NCBI RefSeq assembly: GCF_018143015.1
Contig: NC_054748.1
Coordinates: forward strand, 20,590,406 to 20,654,405
Origin: Lytechinus variegatus
Taxonomy: Eukaryota; Echinodermata; Echinoidea; Temnopleuroida; Toxopneustidae
Direction of reading: 5' to 3'
Length of the DNA: 64,000 nt
Shown here: positions 35,839-46,882 of the stretch, in pieces
Position numbering within the stretch: position 1 is the first letter of the stretch
How the letters are laid out: each line of letters starts with the position of its first letter
Translations under genes and position numbers: made by a program
The notes under the pieces: model-generated
What the model was told of the DNA's origin: nothing
The model's input: only the letters and a program-made list of their open reading frames with translations
The model's database searches: none

Positions 35839-35991
35839 GTTGAGTTTGAAGAAAAAGAAAAGCAGGTCGAGTTTGAAGAAAAAGAAAAACAGGTTGAGTT
35901 TGAAGGACAAGAAAAACAGTATAGAGGTCTACCTATATGGTTCAAGATGATGATCATAAGTGCATGCATCATTTTGCAGATTCTCATCCAG
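35839..35991 (+). CDS. Candidate exon: acidic repeat plus membrane helix (copy R)
   Basis: A 153-nt exon, phase 0, with a polypyrimidine-rich acceptor (TCTTTCACAAACAG) and a GTATAA donor. It has three 9-residue repeats (VEFEEKEKQ twice, VEFEGQEKQ once), then the same hydrophobic segment as copy L. The 27-base unit number differs between copies (3 against 2), always as whole codons, so the frame is kept. It joins in frame to 36,933. Confidence 0.5.
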
Positions 35992-36932
35992 GTATAAAAG
36001 TTAAACTAACCCATTCAAAATTACAGATACATTACATGCATTGAATGTTAACCATGTTTACATTAAATAAAAATAACCTGAGCCACAAAGAGGTAGGATC
36101 TGTACGGAACATACACCAATGTCAAAAGTTATGTACTTTGGGCAAATTTATAAAATTAGGACATGTCCTTGATCTACTAGTAATTAAATTGCCTTTTTAT
36201 TTCCTATTTGTTTATAAACAAAGCAATATTTATTTTTCATGAGTTATATTTTATAAAATTCATTTTATTCATTCTTTAGTGTGATATTCATATTTCATAT
36301 TTGTAGATTTACGATTTTTTTTTTGTTTTACATTTTGTCTAATAGGATGATGCAATTTGACAATTTCCATGGAGGTGATTGATGATGATAAATAATTGGT
36401 GAAGTAGGCCTAATAGAACAGTGCCTGGACCACAGAGAGAAATACAAACTACAGCAGTTATATGAGTGAGTGAGTTAGTTAGTGATTATTTTTGATAATG
36501 GAGGTTGTTCACATTTTTTTGGCAACAAATAGACCTGCCTTTGAAAAACCATTTCAGTTTTGTTTCTAGATTATAGTTAGTGTCGTTTTTAATTACAGAT
36601 CAAAATATTCTGTGCAACAAAACATATCAACTTTAATTCTGACTATTCATATAATTTACATATGTTAATTTATATATTCATATTTACAAGAAATCTCTGT
36701 CATTTTTTCGAAGAGTACATGTAGTTAGAATGGAGAGTGGTATGTAAACTGCAGAGAACATGTTTAAGTGATATGCTTTATAGAAGTACAACTTTATAAT
36801 TAGAAGAAAGATTTCCTATGGTATGTGTTGAAACATATATACCTCTGCATAGTCTCACTTTTCTTAAAAAAATTGTTTTATAAATCATGACAATTTAATT
36901 GATTTTCTTTCTCTATTTTTTTCAATCTGCAG

Positions 36933-36983
36933 GACTGGTGTAACAGATGTTTTCATTCAAGAAATCCAACTATTCAACATTGA
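36933..36983 (+). CDS. Candidate terminal exon inside 5.9 kb element (copy R)
   Basis: The acceptor TTTTTTCAATCTGCAG is followed by 16 codons (DWCNRCFHSRNPTIQH) and a stop. With the previous exon it predicts a short protein whose C-terminus follows a membrane helix and carries two cysteines three residues apart. No known family was recognised. Confidence 0.45.
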   Translation, partial: DWCNRCFHSRNPTIQH

Positions 36984-39735
36984 AGACTTAGGAACCACGT
37001 GATGAAGATGGAAAAGGTTTTTTTTTTCAAAGTCCAATTAAAAAAAAAATTATTATCACAACCCAAATTCATGAAATTTCTTATTGATTTTCATTAAAAC
37101 TGGTTGCAAAAAGAGAAGCTATAAACATACAAATAGGAGCAGCGGATTGAAGTTGCTTGAAAGTGGGGGGGGGGGGGAAATGCTGTTTTATGTGAAATTT
37201 TTAAAAAAGTTGCGAGGAAGCAAAATTTTGACATTTTTAAAACAAATATCCAATTTTGTGATAGATTTCGACAAAAAATTCAAAATGATATATAAATTCA
37301 AAATTATATATTTGACCCTTTGCTTTCCTTTTTCTTTTTTTCCCCTTGGTCGTGATTTTTTTTTTTTTTGGGGGGGGGCAAGAGCATTGGAGGCGGAAGG
37401 CAAAAATTTAGGGGGGTCCACCTGAATTTATCCACCTAAATCTTAGAAGGGACCACAAAAATTTCCAGCAAAAAAAAAGGTTGTCAACCACAATTTTAGG
37501 GGGGGCACAACAATTTTAAGGGGGGGGGTCTACCTGAATTTAGGGGGGACGCAGGAAAAAAAATTGACGAGCAAAGGGGGGACTGTCCCCCACCTCAAAT
37601 TTAGGGGGGACAGGTCCCCCTATCCCACCGCTTCCACCGCCTATGGGCAAGAGTCCTTCAAGCCCCCCCCCCCTCCATCTGTACGAACCTGCTTATATAC
37701 CCCACTCACATGAATTATTAAACTTAATGCACACAGGATTTCCTTCAGAAGTATATTATAGAAATGAAAATATTGTTTTCTTGTTTCAAAGGGCACTCGT
37801 CATGGTGACCATAAAACAGATCCTTCTCAAGTGAAAGGGGCACAGAACAAATTCTTTAGAAGCGCTCTTCTTGGGTAAAAAGGGGCAGTGATTCAAGAAA
37901 GGGCACTTTCAAGAAGGCGAGGGGGCACTTTGTATTACATGAAACGGGCTCTCAGATGGAATTGCACAGAACACGTGGGGGGCATTTTGGGTAAAAAATT
38001 GCATATAAGGAAGAGCACTAATTGGTATTACCTAAAACAGGTTCTCATCAGGTGAAAGGGACACAGTACACGTTCGTGAGGGGGCATTTTCTTGCATAAA
38101 AATGCACTTTTCAGTGCTTCAAAAAGTAGGGGGAATTGTGCCCCCCCCCAGCATACAAAAACATATTTATTTTGGTTCAAACTATTAACATACGCTTAAG
38201 AAAAAGGTAAAGCTTAATCCTCTGATAATGTGATTTTTTTCTGGATAATTAATAAAATTCACCACTAACCAGAAAATTCCTTCATGTCTTTCATTTGTGT
38301 TCATATAGTATTTGTACCGAGCTAAAATGAAAGGGATTTGGAATTGGCAAAATTCAAAGTGAGACGGAGATCGAGAGAGGGAAAGAGTGATGAGAAGTGG
38401 GTTGAAAAGAGATGAGAAAGAAATGGAGGGGCACATAATTATGAAGAGATAATTTAGAGGGGGTGGTGAGAGAGCTGGTGTTGGAAGTAGGAACAAAAGG
38501 GGTGGAAGAGAAATAAGACGAGATTTTTGGAAACCAGGAGACAGATAACAAGTGGGAAAATAAGAAGGAAATATATGAAAAGTTAAGTTGCAAAAGAGGC
38601 TAGGGCCACTCCAAGAAAATCATTTTTTTTATTCTCCCATATTGCAATATTCTTATGCGAAAATGAATTTTCATGATACCCTACCATTAGAAATTCAAAA
38701 TTGGGTATAAAAGAAATCTACTTATCTTCATTTAAGATATTATTTTCCAGAAAAATTATGAATGGACCTAACCCCTTTTGAAAAAAGTGAATTTTCTTTT
38801 TTTAGTTCACTTTTTTAATGGGAATTTCAACTTTTCTATGGTATCATCTTATAGAGCTACTAAAAATCAATTAAGACATAAAAATCAAATTTGATTAAAA
38901 ATGGACCTAACCCCTTTTAAAAGTGAGCTCTTCATATGTAGGAGAAGGGCGGCACAAAAGAACATGAGTGGGAAAATGATTAAATGGAAAAAACAGAGTA
39001 AGAAATGCTGGAGAATAAAGGGGACAGGAAACATATTGAGCATGATAAACTGGGGTCCGTTTCATCATGAGTTACAAGTATGGTAACTACGAATACCAAT
39101 CATAATCAAGGTTCCCACGGTTATCACAATAATAGCGATGTTTAAATAGCTCAGTGTAATTCATTATGAAACGGACGCCAGAAGAAAGCAGGCACGGGGA
39201 TCATGAAGATTTTTTTTACTTCTCCAAATTAAATTTGTAACAAGAAATGACTCTTTTAGTGGTGAAAGTTATTTTTCAGTATTCATACTCAACCAGTGAA
39301 AATGAATACCATCATTGTAATAACCATGATTTGCCCCCACTCCACCTCCACCTTTTTACCTAATCGCGACTTGATCTACTCTTTTCATCTTCCCTTTTAG
39401 AATTAGCATAGGCCTATAAGACGCAATACAAACATTGTTTTGTTTTAAGTGATATCGCTTGTGATATCGATACTTTATAAAGCGCAACGTATCGTCTCAG
39501 ATTTGCGCTTGCTTGATTCGCTGAATCCTTCGCGTCACGAGCGCGTAACAAAATGAATACATTAATAAATTTGCCAAGTTGACCTTTGTCATTGCGCTGG
39601 TGTGCGTATTGTCTAATACACGTACAAAACCACAGTTGACGAGGTAGCATCGTACGAAATTAATATTAATGGGGGCTTATTTTAGCTTCTAATGGATTAA
39701 ACAAAATGGCGGTAGCTTCGGGGGCCTGGAATGAT

Positions 39736-40305
39736 CAATGACATGAATTTACCAAAGACGCGCAGCTCTATGAATACCGGTACATTTCATATTCAATCAC
39801 GTCGCGTATTATGCTAATTTGTGACAATTTGCTTATTTGCATATTTTTACGCTGTGCGCGCAGGCCAATTTATGACCACGCCTCTGTTTCGCTGGTGTGC
39901 CATGAAGTTGCGGTGTCCATAGCCTTGTACGCGAAAAATGGGAGCAGTGTGCACTTTTGACCTTCCAAAATTTCCCCTTGTCTGACCGGATGCAGAAGCG
40001 GAGTTTCCACCCCTGATTAGAACAGAGAAAATATTCACTAAAACTTGCTCCTCGAAATTCACAAAATTGGTCAGACATGTCATTCAATTTACAATCATTA
40101 AACAATTACCACACAATGTAATCACCAATAATAATACTCGATCTTCACAAATATATCGACTTACCAATTAATAGAACTATCGCCAAAAATCGACAAAATT
40201 GCAAGAGAAACAAAAGTCGTCTGTCACTGACTTTTCATGGAATTCGAGCTGACGTCATACAGGTTGTGCGCAGGCGCAGTTGATTTGATAAAAAAAGGAA
40301 TATTC
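39736..40305. other. CpG-bearing unique sequence, no clear gene
   Basis: More GC-rich than its surroundings. Two overlapping minus-strand frames of 78 and 90 codons cover 39,833-40,105, but neither shows a known domain and they compete for the same DNA. It could be an upstream exon or promoter region, or part of an old repeat. Confidence 0.4.
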
Positions 40306-40313
40306 CAGTCGTG

Positions 40314-40355
40314 CGGGGGGGGGGGGGAGGGGAGGGGGGGGGGGGGGGGGGGAGG
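40314..40355. repeat. Poly-G tract
   Basis: About 40 bases are nearly all G, interrupted only by single A residues. Confidence 0.9.
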
Positions 40356-40538
40356 GTGTAAACAAAGTATCGTGGCAGCAGAAAAGTAATACATATTCAA
40401 ATACGAGATAAATGCATATGGTGATAAACCAAAAGTAGTAATAAAAGACGAAATCATTATGATAAACTTCAAGATGAACTTTCTCATTATTAAGTTAATA
40501 ATAATGATGGTAATAATAATAGATAAATTCTTTATCAT

Positions 40539-40540
<2 letters not shown>

Positions 40541-40600
<60 letters not shown>
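40541..40600. repeat. AT dinucleotide repeat
   Basis: An uninterrupted TA/AT tract with one phase change, directly left of the 37-bp palindrome. Confidence 0.9.
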
Positions 40601-40605
<5 letters not shown>

Positions 40606-40754
40606 AAAGAAATGGATGAAGAGAACAATGGTAGGCGTAGCTTAAATCAAGGTTCCCCATCATATTCATTCATTCAAGGATTGTCAATGTGTAAAAGAAG
40701 AATTTTGCTAGGTTCCTCGCCTACCATTGTTCTCTTCATCCATTTCTTTACAAT
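40601..40754. repeat. Perfect 37-bp-arm inverted repeat
   Basis: Bases 40,601-40,637 are the exact reverse complement of 40,718-40,754, around an 80-base loop. The right part of the loop (from about 40,676, to 40,721 in the arm) is a 46-base block also present once in every unit of the array starting at 42,024. Arms this perfect indicate a recent origin. Confidence 0.85.
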
Positions 40755-40799
40755 ATTTAAATAAAAAAGAGTTGCCAAAAGCTGTTGTACATGTAAAGC

Positions 40800-40802
<3 letters not shown>

Positions 40803-40877
<75 letters not shown>

Positions 40878-40910
40878 CTTATATATATACATACATATAT
40901 TATACAACAT
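40803..40910. repeat. AC then AT microsatellite
   Basis: About 24 CA repeats pass into about 12 TA repeats. Frames across it encode only His/Thr/Tyr/Ile repeats. Confidence 0.9.
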
Positions 40911-41208
40911 ATATCACGTTAAATTCGAACACTCAAACAAACTCCAACAGAGACAGCATTTTTACCCACATAAAACAGAGTAAAAATTACCAAATTTGCC
41001 AAAATAATCCATTTATCTAAGAAAAATAACACATTGTAAAACTTGTATTACATTATGATGAAATTTTAGTGCCTTGCTTGCTTGCTTTGCTAGATTGATA
41101 AAGAAAAACTCCAACGAAGACAATATTTATACCCACACTTTAAAATCAGACAGTAAAAAATTACCAAATATGGGGTACAAAAGGGAACATGAATATTTGC
41201 TGGGTGTA

Positions 41209-41374
41209 CTCTAAAAAATGAAGTGCTAATTCAGCTCTTAAAGAGCGTGTATAGTGACTGCACTTCTGAGTGCTGATTTGTCTAGTTCAAATTTGAACGA
41301 GAAAAATCAGCACTCCGAAGTGCAGTCACCATACACGCTCTTTAAGAGCTGAATTAGCACTTCATTTTTTAGAG
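41209..41374. mobile_element. Foldback MITE with TGTA duplication
   Basis: A 166-bp nearly perfect hairpin. The arms of about 72 bp start CTCTAAAAAATGAAGTGC and meet at a short AT-rich loop near 41,285-41,305. TGTA flanks both ends (41,205-41,208 and 41,375-41,378). It has no coding capacity. The near-perfect arms suggest recent insertion or active maintenance. Confidence 0.85.
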
Positions 41375-41378
41375 TGTA

Positions 41379-42023
41379 ATTTTTCCCCTAATATTGGGCA
41401 AATGCACGTTTGAAGGTTAAATTTTCAACGAAACATCTTTTTACCCAACAAACATGCATGTTTTCATTTGACCCATTACTGGGTCAACTTTTTTGAAAAT
41501 ATCCTGCAAACTAAGTAATTAACCCCATAAAACATTCCTGTCGCAATATTTACCTCATTTTTACATTACAAATTAAAATGTTCCATTGTAAAGGTTAAAA
41601 ATACTCGACTAATGGTGGTATGACGTGCGTCATGCAAGGTTCAGTATATACCTAATGTCTTCAAGATTTTTTTTTTTAATTTTAATATATTATTCTAGTT
41701 AAAACAAGTAATGAAATGATGAAACGATGTTCCATTTGTTACCTTATCATTTTACTGTAAGGAATATACAAATCTTAAATGTTATATCACGTATGGGCTT
41801 CGGCCTTCAAAACCTATAATAATTATACACCGTCATAAAGATACCGGTATTAGGCTCATAGACATTACGTGTCATGCAATTTATCATGTCTACTTTCCCT
41901 TTGCGTGTTTCGTCAAAAGGCGTAATAAAGATATAATCATACAAATCAAAATTTCTTGTCGATTTATGTATTTTCAAACATAGGAAACTCGGGACGAAAT
42001 CTATTTATCTTTAACACGTCCAT
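41379..42023. other. No gene recognised
   Basis: AT-rich sequence between the MITE and the tandem array; nothing was recognised. Confidence 0.5.
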
Positions 42024-42367
42024 GATACATAAATATTCTTTATTTAATGAATTAATTTGGAGGCGTTCATTGGCACCGTATCATAAAACTTTGAGGAAGG
42101 ATTGTCAATGTGTAAAAGAAGAATTTTGCTAGGTTCCTCGCCATTTAAAAAACAAAAACAAAATATACATCGATTGGACAATGCCACATTTCATCAATAC
42201 ATTTCAATTCAATTGCAAATTTGTGTGAAGTGGAGCCCTTGAAGCATTTCATTAAGCACTCACACAACATGCGTGGTTAGCATGTTCATTAAGTAGTTTT
42301 CGCATTTACTATGGGGAAACTCTCTACAAGGAATCAATTCCTTTAAAATGCAGTTAAAATCACAAAA

Positions 42368-42506
42368 GAGAGCCGAGAAGCTTTTGTTGAAAGTTGGTGG
42401 ACTGGGTCAGCAGATCATCCGAAAATTTGCACCTCTGTCCTTAGTCAAGAGATTCCGATGTTGTCCCGGTCCACCAATTTATTTCAACAAAAGCCTCTCA
42501 GCTCTC
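42368..42506. repeat. Hairpin within tandem unit
   Basis: The left arm 42,368-42,406 pairs with 42,465-42,506: GAGAGC-GAGA-GCTTTTGTTGAAA and TTGGTGGAC-GGG are shared, with a 3-base bulge and a few mismatches, around a 58-base loop. The same hairpin is present in every later unit (near 44,240, 45,640, 47,230, 48,815 and 53,900). A transcript would fold into a stem of about 40 bp, longer than a typical microRNA precursor. Transcription is unknown. Confidence 0.75.
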
Positions 42507-43157
42507 CATTGTACTTTGACATGCATTTACAAAGAAATGAGAGAGTCGACGATGTCCCTGAGTCACTATTTCTGTTTTTTATTGTTTGAATTAAATAAAT
42601 ATTTTAATTTTTACAGATTTAACAATGATGACCCTCTTGTTTGAACCACAAATTGATAAGGGGTAATTCCTCATGTTCAGAAAGGAATTTTGTTTCACAT
42701 GACAATGAGGATAAAATTACAATATTTCATAATTCATGTAATGAAAATCAAAAGAAATAGTGAGTCTCCTCATTGGCATATTGCATCTCTCTTTGTTGGC
42801 ATTGACACTCGGGGGGGGGGGGGGGGGTCTAGAGCCACCCAAACCCCAATCTGTATGCCAGTCAGTATGAATGAAATATTAGTCGCATCCAAACGACAAT
42901 AAATTCCACAAAGATTGCGATTGTTATTATATGGTACGCGAATTTTTTGTTGAATTACAATCAATATTAATAATCTATACTATTTCTGACATGAAATACA
43001 TTTAATGTGCTATTTACTTATCCTTCGTGCTCTTTGTCCTTGGAAGGAGGTGTAGTACTATTTAACTACAGCAAATATAGCCCCCCTTCAAAGTTCAATG
43101 CCAATTCAAACAGGGTCCTGTCTTGAATTCTATCTAACTCTTCCATGCTCAGCGGCT

Positions 43158-43895
43158 CAGTCACACCAAATTAACCGATTCTAAACCGACCAATGGTATG
43201 TCATTGGAAATAGCGTAATAGCTTTGATCGGTCTGGAGTCGGTTTCTTAAGTGTGACTGTACCCGAAACCGACTCCAAAAAGACCGATGGTATGTCTTTG
43301 GTATTAACGCAATAGATTTGATCGGTCTGGAGTCGGTTTCTTTAGTGTGACTTTAACCGAAACCGACTCCAAACCGACCAATGGTATGTCATTGGAAATA
43401 ACGTAATAGATTTGATCGGTCTGGAGTCGGTTTCTTTAGTGTGACTGTAACCGAAACCGACTCCAAACCGACCAATGGTATGTTATTGGAAATAACGTAA
43501 TAGATTTGATCGGTCTGGAGTCGGTTTCTTTAGTGTGACTGTAACCGAAACCGACTCCAAACCGACGAATGGTATGTCATTGGAAATAACGTAATAGATT
43601 TGATCGGTCTGGAGTCGGTTTCTTAAGTGTGACTGTAACCGAAACCGACTCCAAACCGACCGATGGTATGTCATTGATAATAACGTAATAGATTTGATCG
43701 GTCTGGAGTCGGTTTCGTTGGTGTGACTGTAACCGAAACCGACTCCAAACCGACCAATGGTATGTCATTGGAAATAACGTAATAGATTTGATCGGTCTGG
43801 AGTCGGTTTCGTTGGTGTGACTTTAACTGAATCCGACTCCAAACCGACCGATGGTATGTCATTGGAAATAACGTAGTAGATTTGATCGGTGTGGA
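43158..43895. repeat. 94-bp self-complementary minisatellite, 8 copies
   Basis: The unit is 94 bases. Each unit contains AAACCGACTCCAAACCGACC and, further on, GATCGGTCTGGAGTCGGTTT, so it can fold on itself. The outer words CAGTCACAC and GTGTGACTG are also inverted. Each unit therefore looks like a tiny foldback element that became tandemly amplified. Other clusters are 45,027-45,294 (3 copies), 46,427-46,882 (5) and 48,012-48,467 (5). Confidence 0.9.
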
Positions 43896-45294
43896 GATAC
43901 ATAAATATTCTTTATTTAATAAATTAATTTGGAGGCGTTCATTGGCGCCGTATCATAAAACTTTGAGAAAGGATTGTCAATGTGTAAAAGAAGAATTTTG
44001 CTAGGTTCCTCGCCATTTAAAAAACAAAAACAAAATATACTTTGATTGGACAATGTCACATCTTATCAATACATTTCAATTCAATTTGAAAATTTCTGTG
44101 AAGTGGAGCCCTTGAAGCATTTCATTAAGCACTCACGCAACATGCGAGGTTAGTATGTTCATTGAGTAGTTTTCGTATTTACTACAGGGGAAACTCTCTA
44201 CAACGAATCGATTCCTTTGAAATGCAGTTAAAATCACAAAAGAGAGCTGAGAAGCTTTTGTTGAAAGTTGGTGGACTGGGTCAGCAGATCATCCGAAAAT
44301 TTGCACCTCTGTCCTTAGTCAAGAGATTCCGATGTTGTCCCGGTCCACCAATTTATTTCAACAAAAGCCTCTCAGCTCTCCATTGTACTTTGACATGCAT
44401 TTACAAAGAAATGAGAGAGTCGACGATGTCCCTGAGTCACTATTTCTGTTTTTTATTGTTTGAATTAAATAAATATTTTAATTTTTACAGATTTAACAAT
44501 GATGACCCTCTTGTTTGAACCACAAATTGATAAGGGGTAATTCCTCATGTTCAGAAAGGAATTTTGTTTCACATGACAATGAGGATAAAATTACAATATT
44601 TCATAATTCATGTAATGAAAATCAAAAGAAATAGTGAGTCTCCTCATTGGCATATTGCATCTCTCTTTGTTGGCATTGACACTCGGGGGGGGGGGGGGGT
44701 CTAGAGCCACCCAAACCCCAATCTGTATGCCAGTCAGTATGAATGAAATATTAGTCGCATCCAAACGACAATAAATTCCACAAAGATTGCGATTGTTATT
44801 ATATGGTACGCGAATTTTTTTGTTGAATTACAATCAATATTAATAATCTATACTATTTCTGACATGAAATACATTTAATGTGCTATTTACTTATCCTTCG
44901 TGCTCTTTGTCCTTGGAAGGAGGTGTAGTACTATTTAACTACAGCAAATATAGCCCCCCTTCAAAGTTCAATGCCAATTTAAACAGGGTCCTGTCTTGAA
45001 TTCTATCTCTTTCATGCTCAGCGGCTCAGTCACACCAAATTAACCGATTCTAAACCGACCAATGGTATGTCATTGGAAATAACGTAATAGATTTGATCGG
45101 TCTGGAGTCGGTTTCTTAAGTGTGACTGTAACCGAAACCGACTCCAAACCGACCGATGGTATGTCATTGATAATAACGTAATAGATTTGATCGGTCTGGA
45201 GTCGGTTTCGTTGGTGTGACTTTAACTGAATCCGAATCCAAACCGACCGATGGTATGTCATTGGAAATAACGTAATAGATTTGATCGGTCTGGA
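43896..45294 (+). repeat. Tandem array unit 2 (3 minisatellite copies)
   Basis: 1,399 bp, the same layout as unit 1. It is 473 bp shorter than unit 1, which is five 94-bp copies plus small indels. Confidence 0.9.
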
Positions 45295-46882
45295 GATACA
45301 TAAATATTCTTTATTTAATGAATTAATTTGGAGGCGTTCATTGGCGCCGTATCATAAAACTTTGAGAAAGGATTGTCAATGTGTAAAAGAAGAATTTTGC
45401 TAGGTTCCTCGCCATTTAAAAAACAAAAACAAAATATACTTTGATTGGACAATGCCACATCTTATCAATACATTTCAATTCAATTTGAAAATTTCTGTGA
45501 AGTGGAGCCCTTGAAGCATTTCATTAAGCACTCACACAACATGCGAGGTTAGTATGTTCATTGAGTAGTTTTCGTATTTACTACGGGGGAAACTCTCTAC
45601 AACGAATCGATTCCTTTGAAATGCAGTTAAAATCACAAAAGAGAGCTGAGAAGCTTTTGTTGAAAGTTGGTGGATTGGGTCAGCAGATCATCCGAAAATT
45701 TGCACCTCTGTCCTTAGTCAAGAGATTCCGATGTTGTCCCGGTCCACCAATTTATTTCAACAAAAGCCTCTCAGCTCTCCATTGTACTTTGACATGCATT
45801 TACAAAGAAATGAGAGAGTCGACGATGTCCCTGAGTCACTATTTCTGTTTTTTATTGTTTGAATTAAATAAATATTTTAATTTTTACAGATTTAACAATG
45901 ATGACCCTCTTGTTTGAACCACAAATTGATAAGGGGTAATTCCTCATGTTCAGAAAGGAATTTTGTTTCACATGACAATGAGGATAAAATTACAATATTT
46001 CATAATTCATGTAATGAAAATCAAAAGAAATAGTGAGTCTCCTCATTGGCATATTGCATCTCTCTTTGTTGGCATTGACACTCGGGGGGGGGGGGGGGGT
46101 CTAGAGTCACCCAAACCCCAATCTGTATGCCAGTCAGTATGAATGAAATATTAGTCGCATCCAAACGACAATAAATTCCACAAAGATTGCGATTGTTATT
46201 ATATGGTACGCGAATTTTTTTGTTGAATTACAATCAATATTAATAATCTATACTATTTCTGACATGAAATACATTTAATGTGCTATTTACTTATCCTTCG
46301 TGCTCTTTGTCCTTGGAAGGAGGTGTAGTACTATTTAACTACAGCAAATATAGCCCCCCTTCAAAGTTCAATGCCAATTCAAACAGGGTCCTGTCTTGAA
46401 TTCTATCTCTTTCATGCTCAGCGGCTCAGTCACACCAAATTAACCGATTCTAAACCGACCAATGGTATGTCATTGGAAATAACGTAATAGATTTGATCGG
46501 TCTGGAGTCGGTTTCTTAAGCGTGACTGTACCCGAAACCGACTCCAAAAAGACCGATGGTATGTCTTTGGTAATAACGCAATAGATTTGATCGGTCTGGA
46601 GTCGGTTTCTTTAGTGTGAAGGTAACCGAAACCGACTCCAAACCGACCAATGGTATGTCATTGGAAATAACGTAATAGATTTGATCGGTCTGGAGTCGGT
46701 TTCTTAAGTGTGACTGTAACCGAAACCGACTCCAAACCGACCGATGGTATGTCATTGATAATAACGTAATAGATTTGATCGGTCTGGAGTCGGTTTCGTT
46801 GGTGTGACTTTAACTGAATCCGACTCCAAACCGACCGATGGTATGTCATTGGAAATAACGTAATAGATTTGATCGGTCTGGA
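45295..46882 (+). repeat. Tandem array unit 3 (5 minisatellite copies)
   Basis: 1,588 bp. The order of variant 94-bp copies, including one with GTCTTTGG in place of GTCATTGG, is the same as in unit 4, so units 3 and 4 arose by duplication of the whole unit. Confidence 0.9.

Larger units (their letters stand above)
33875..39727 (+). mobile_element. 5.9 kb element, copy R
   Basis: The same element as 22,670-28,565 in the opposite orientation. It begins CCAAAGACCTTATAAT, ends GCTTCGGGGGCCT, and is flanked by the 8-bp duplication GGAATGAT (33,867-33,874 and 39,728-39,735). The inverted subterminal word AAAATAAGCCCCCATT is at 33,974-33,989 and reversed at 39,668-39,683. Candidate exons lie at 34,175-34,194, 35,839-35,991 and 36,933-36,983 on the plus strand. 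It lacks recognisable transposition genes, so it is probably mobilised in trans. Confidence 0.85.
42024..43895 (+). repeat. Tandem array unit 1 (8 minisatellite copies)
   Basis: Starts at GATACATAAATATTC and ends where unit 2 restarts the same word. Parts in order: the 46-base shared block (about 42,098), a hairpin (42,368-42,506), an A/T-rich part with a run of 18 Gs or so near 42,811, then eight copies of the 94-bp repeat (43,158-43,895). A 98-codon frame from 42,348 is kept in all units, but it spans the hairpin arms and has no known domain, so I do not call it a gene. Unit 1 differs slightly from the rest, as expected at an array edge. Confidence 0.85.

Noticed and set aside
22670..39727. 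Assembly fold-back or haplotype joined in inverted orientation
   Set aside because: Distinct 8-bp direct repeats flank each copy and a unique 5.3 kb spacer separates them, which fits two transpositions better.
22670..39727. One 17 kb Polinton/Maverick with giant terminal repeats
   Set aside because: No DNA polymerase B, integrase, ATPase or capsid genes appear in the spacer, and the outer flanks share no duplication with each other.
39833..40105. Overlapping 78- and 90-codon minus-strand frames
   Set aside because: They compete for the same DNA and neither has a recognisable domain; recorded only as CpG-bearing sequence.
42288..42644. 118- or 98-codon frame repeated in every array unit as a protein family
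   Set aside because: The longer form needs a TTG start, the frame crosses both arms of a hairpin, no domain is seen, and conservation is explained by recent array amplification.
43158..43895. CRISPR-like array
   Set aside because: The units are contiguous 94-bp repeats without unique spacers, in a eukaryotic genome.
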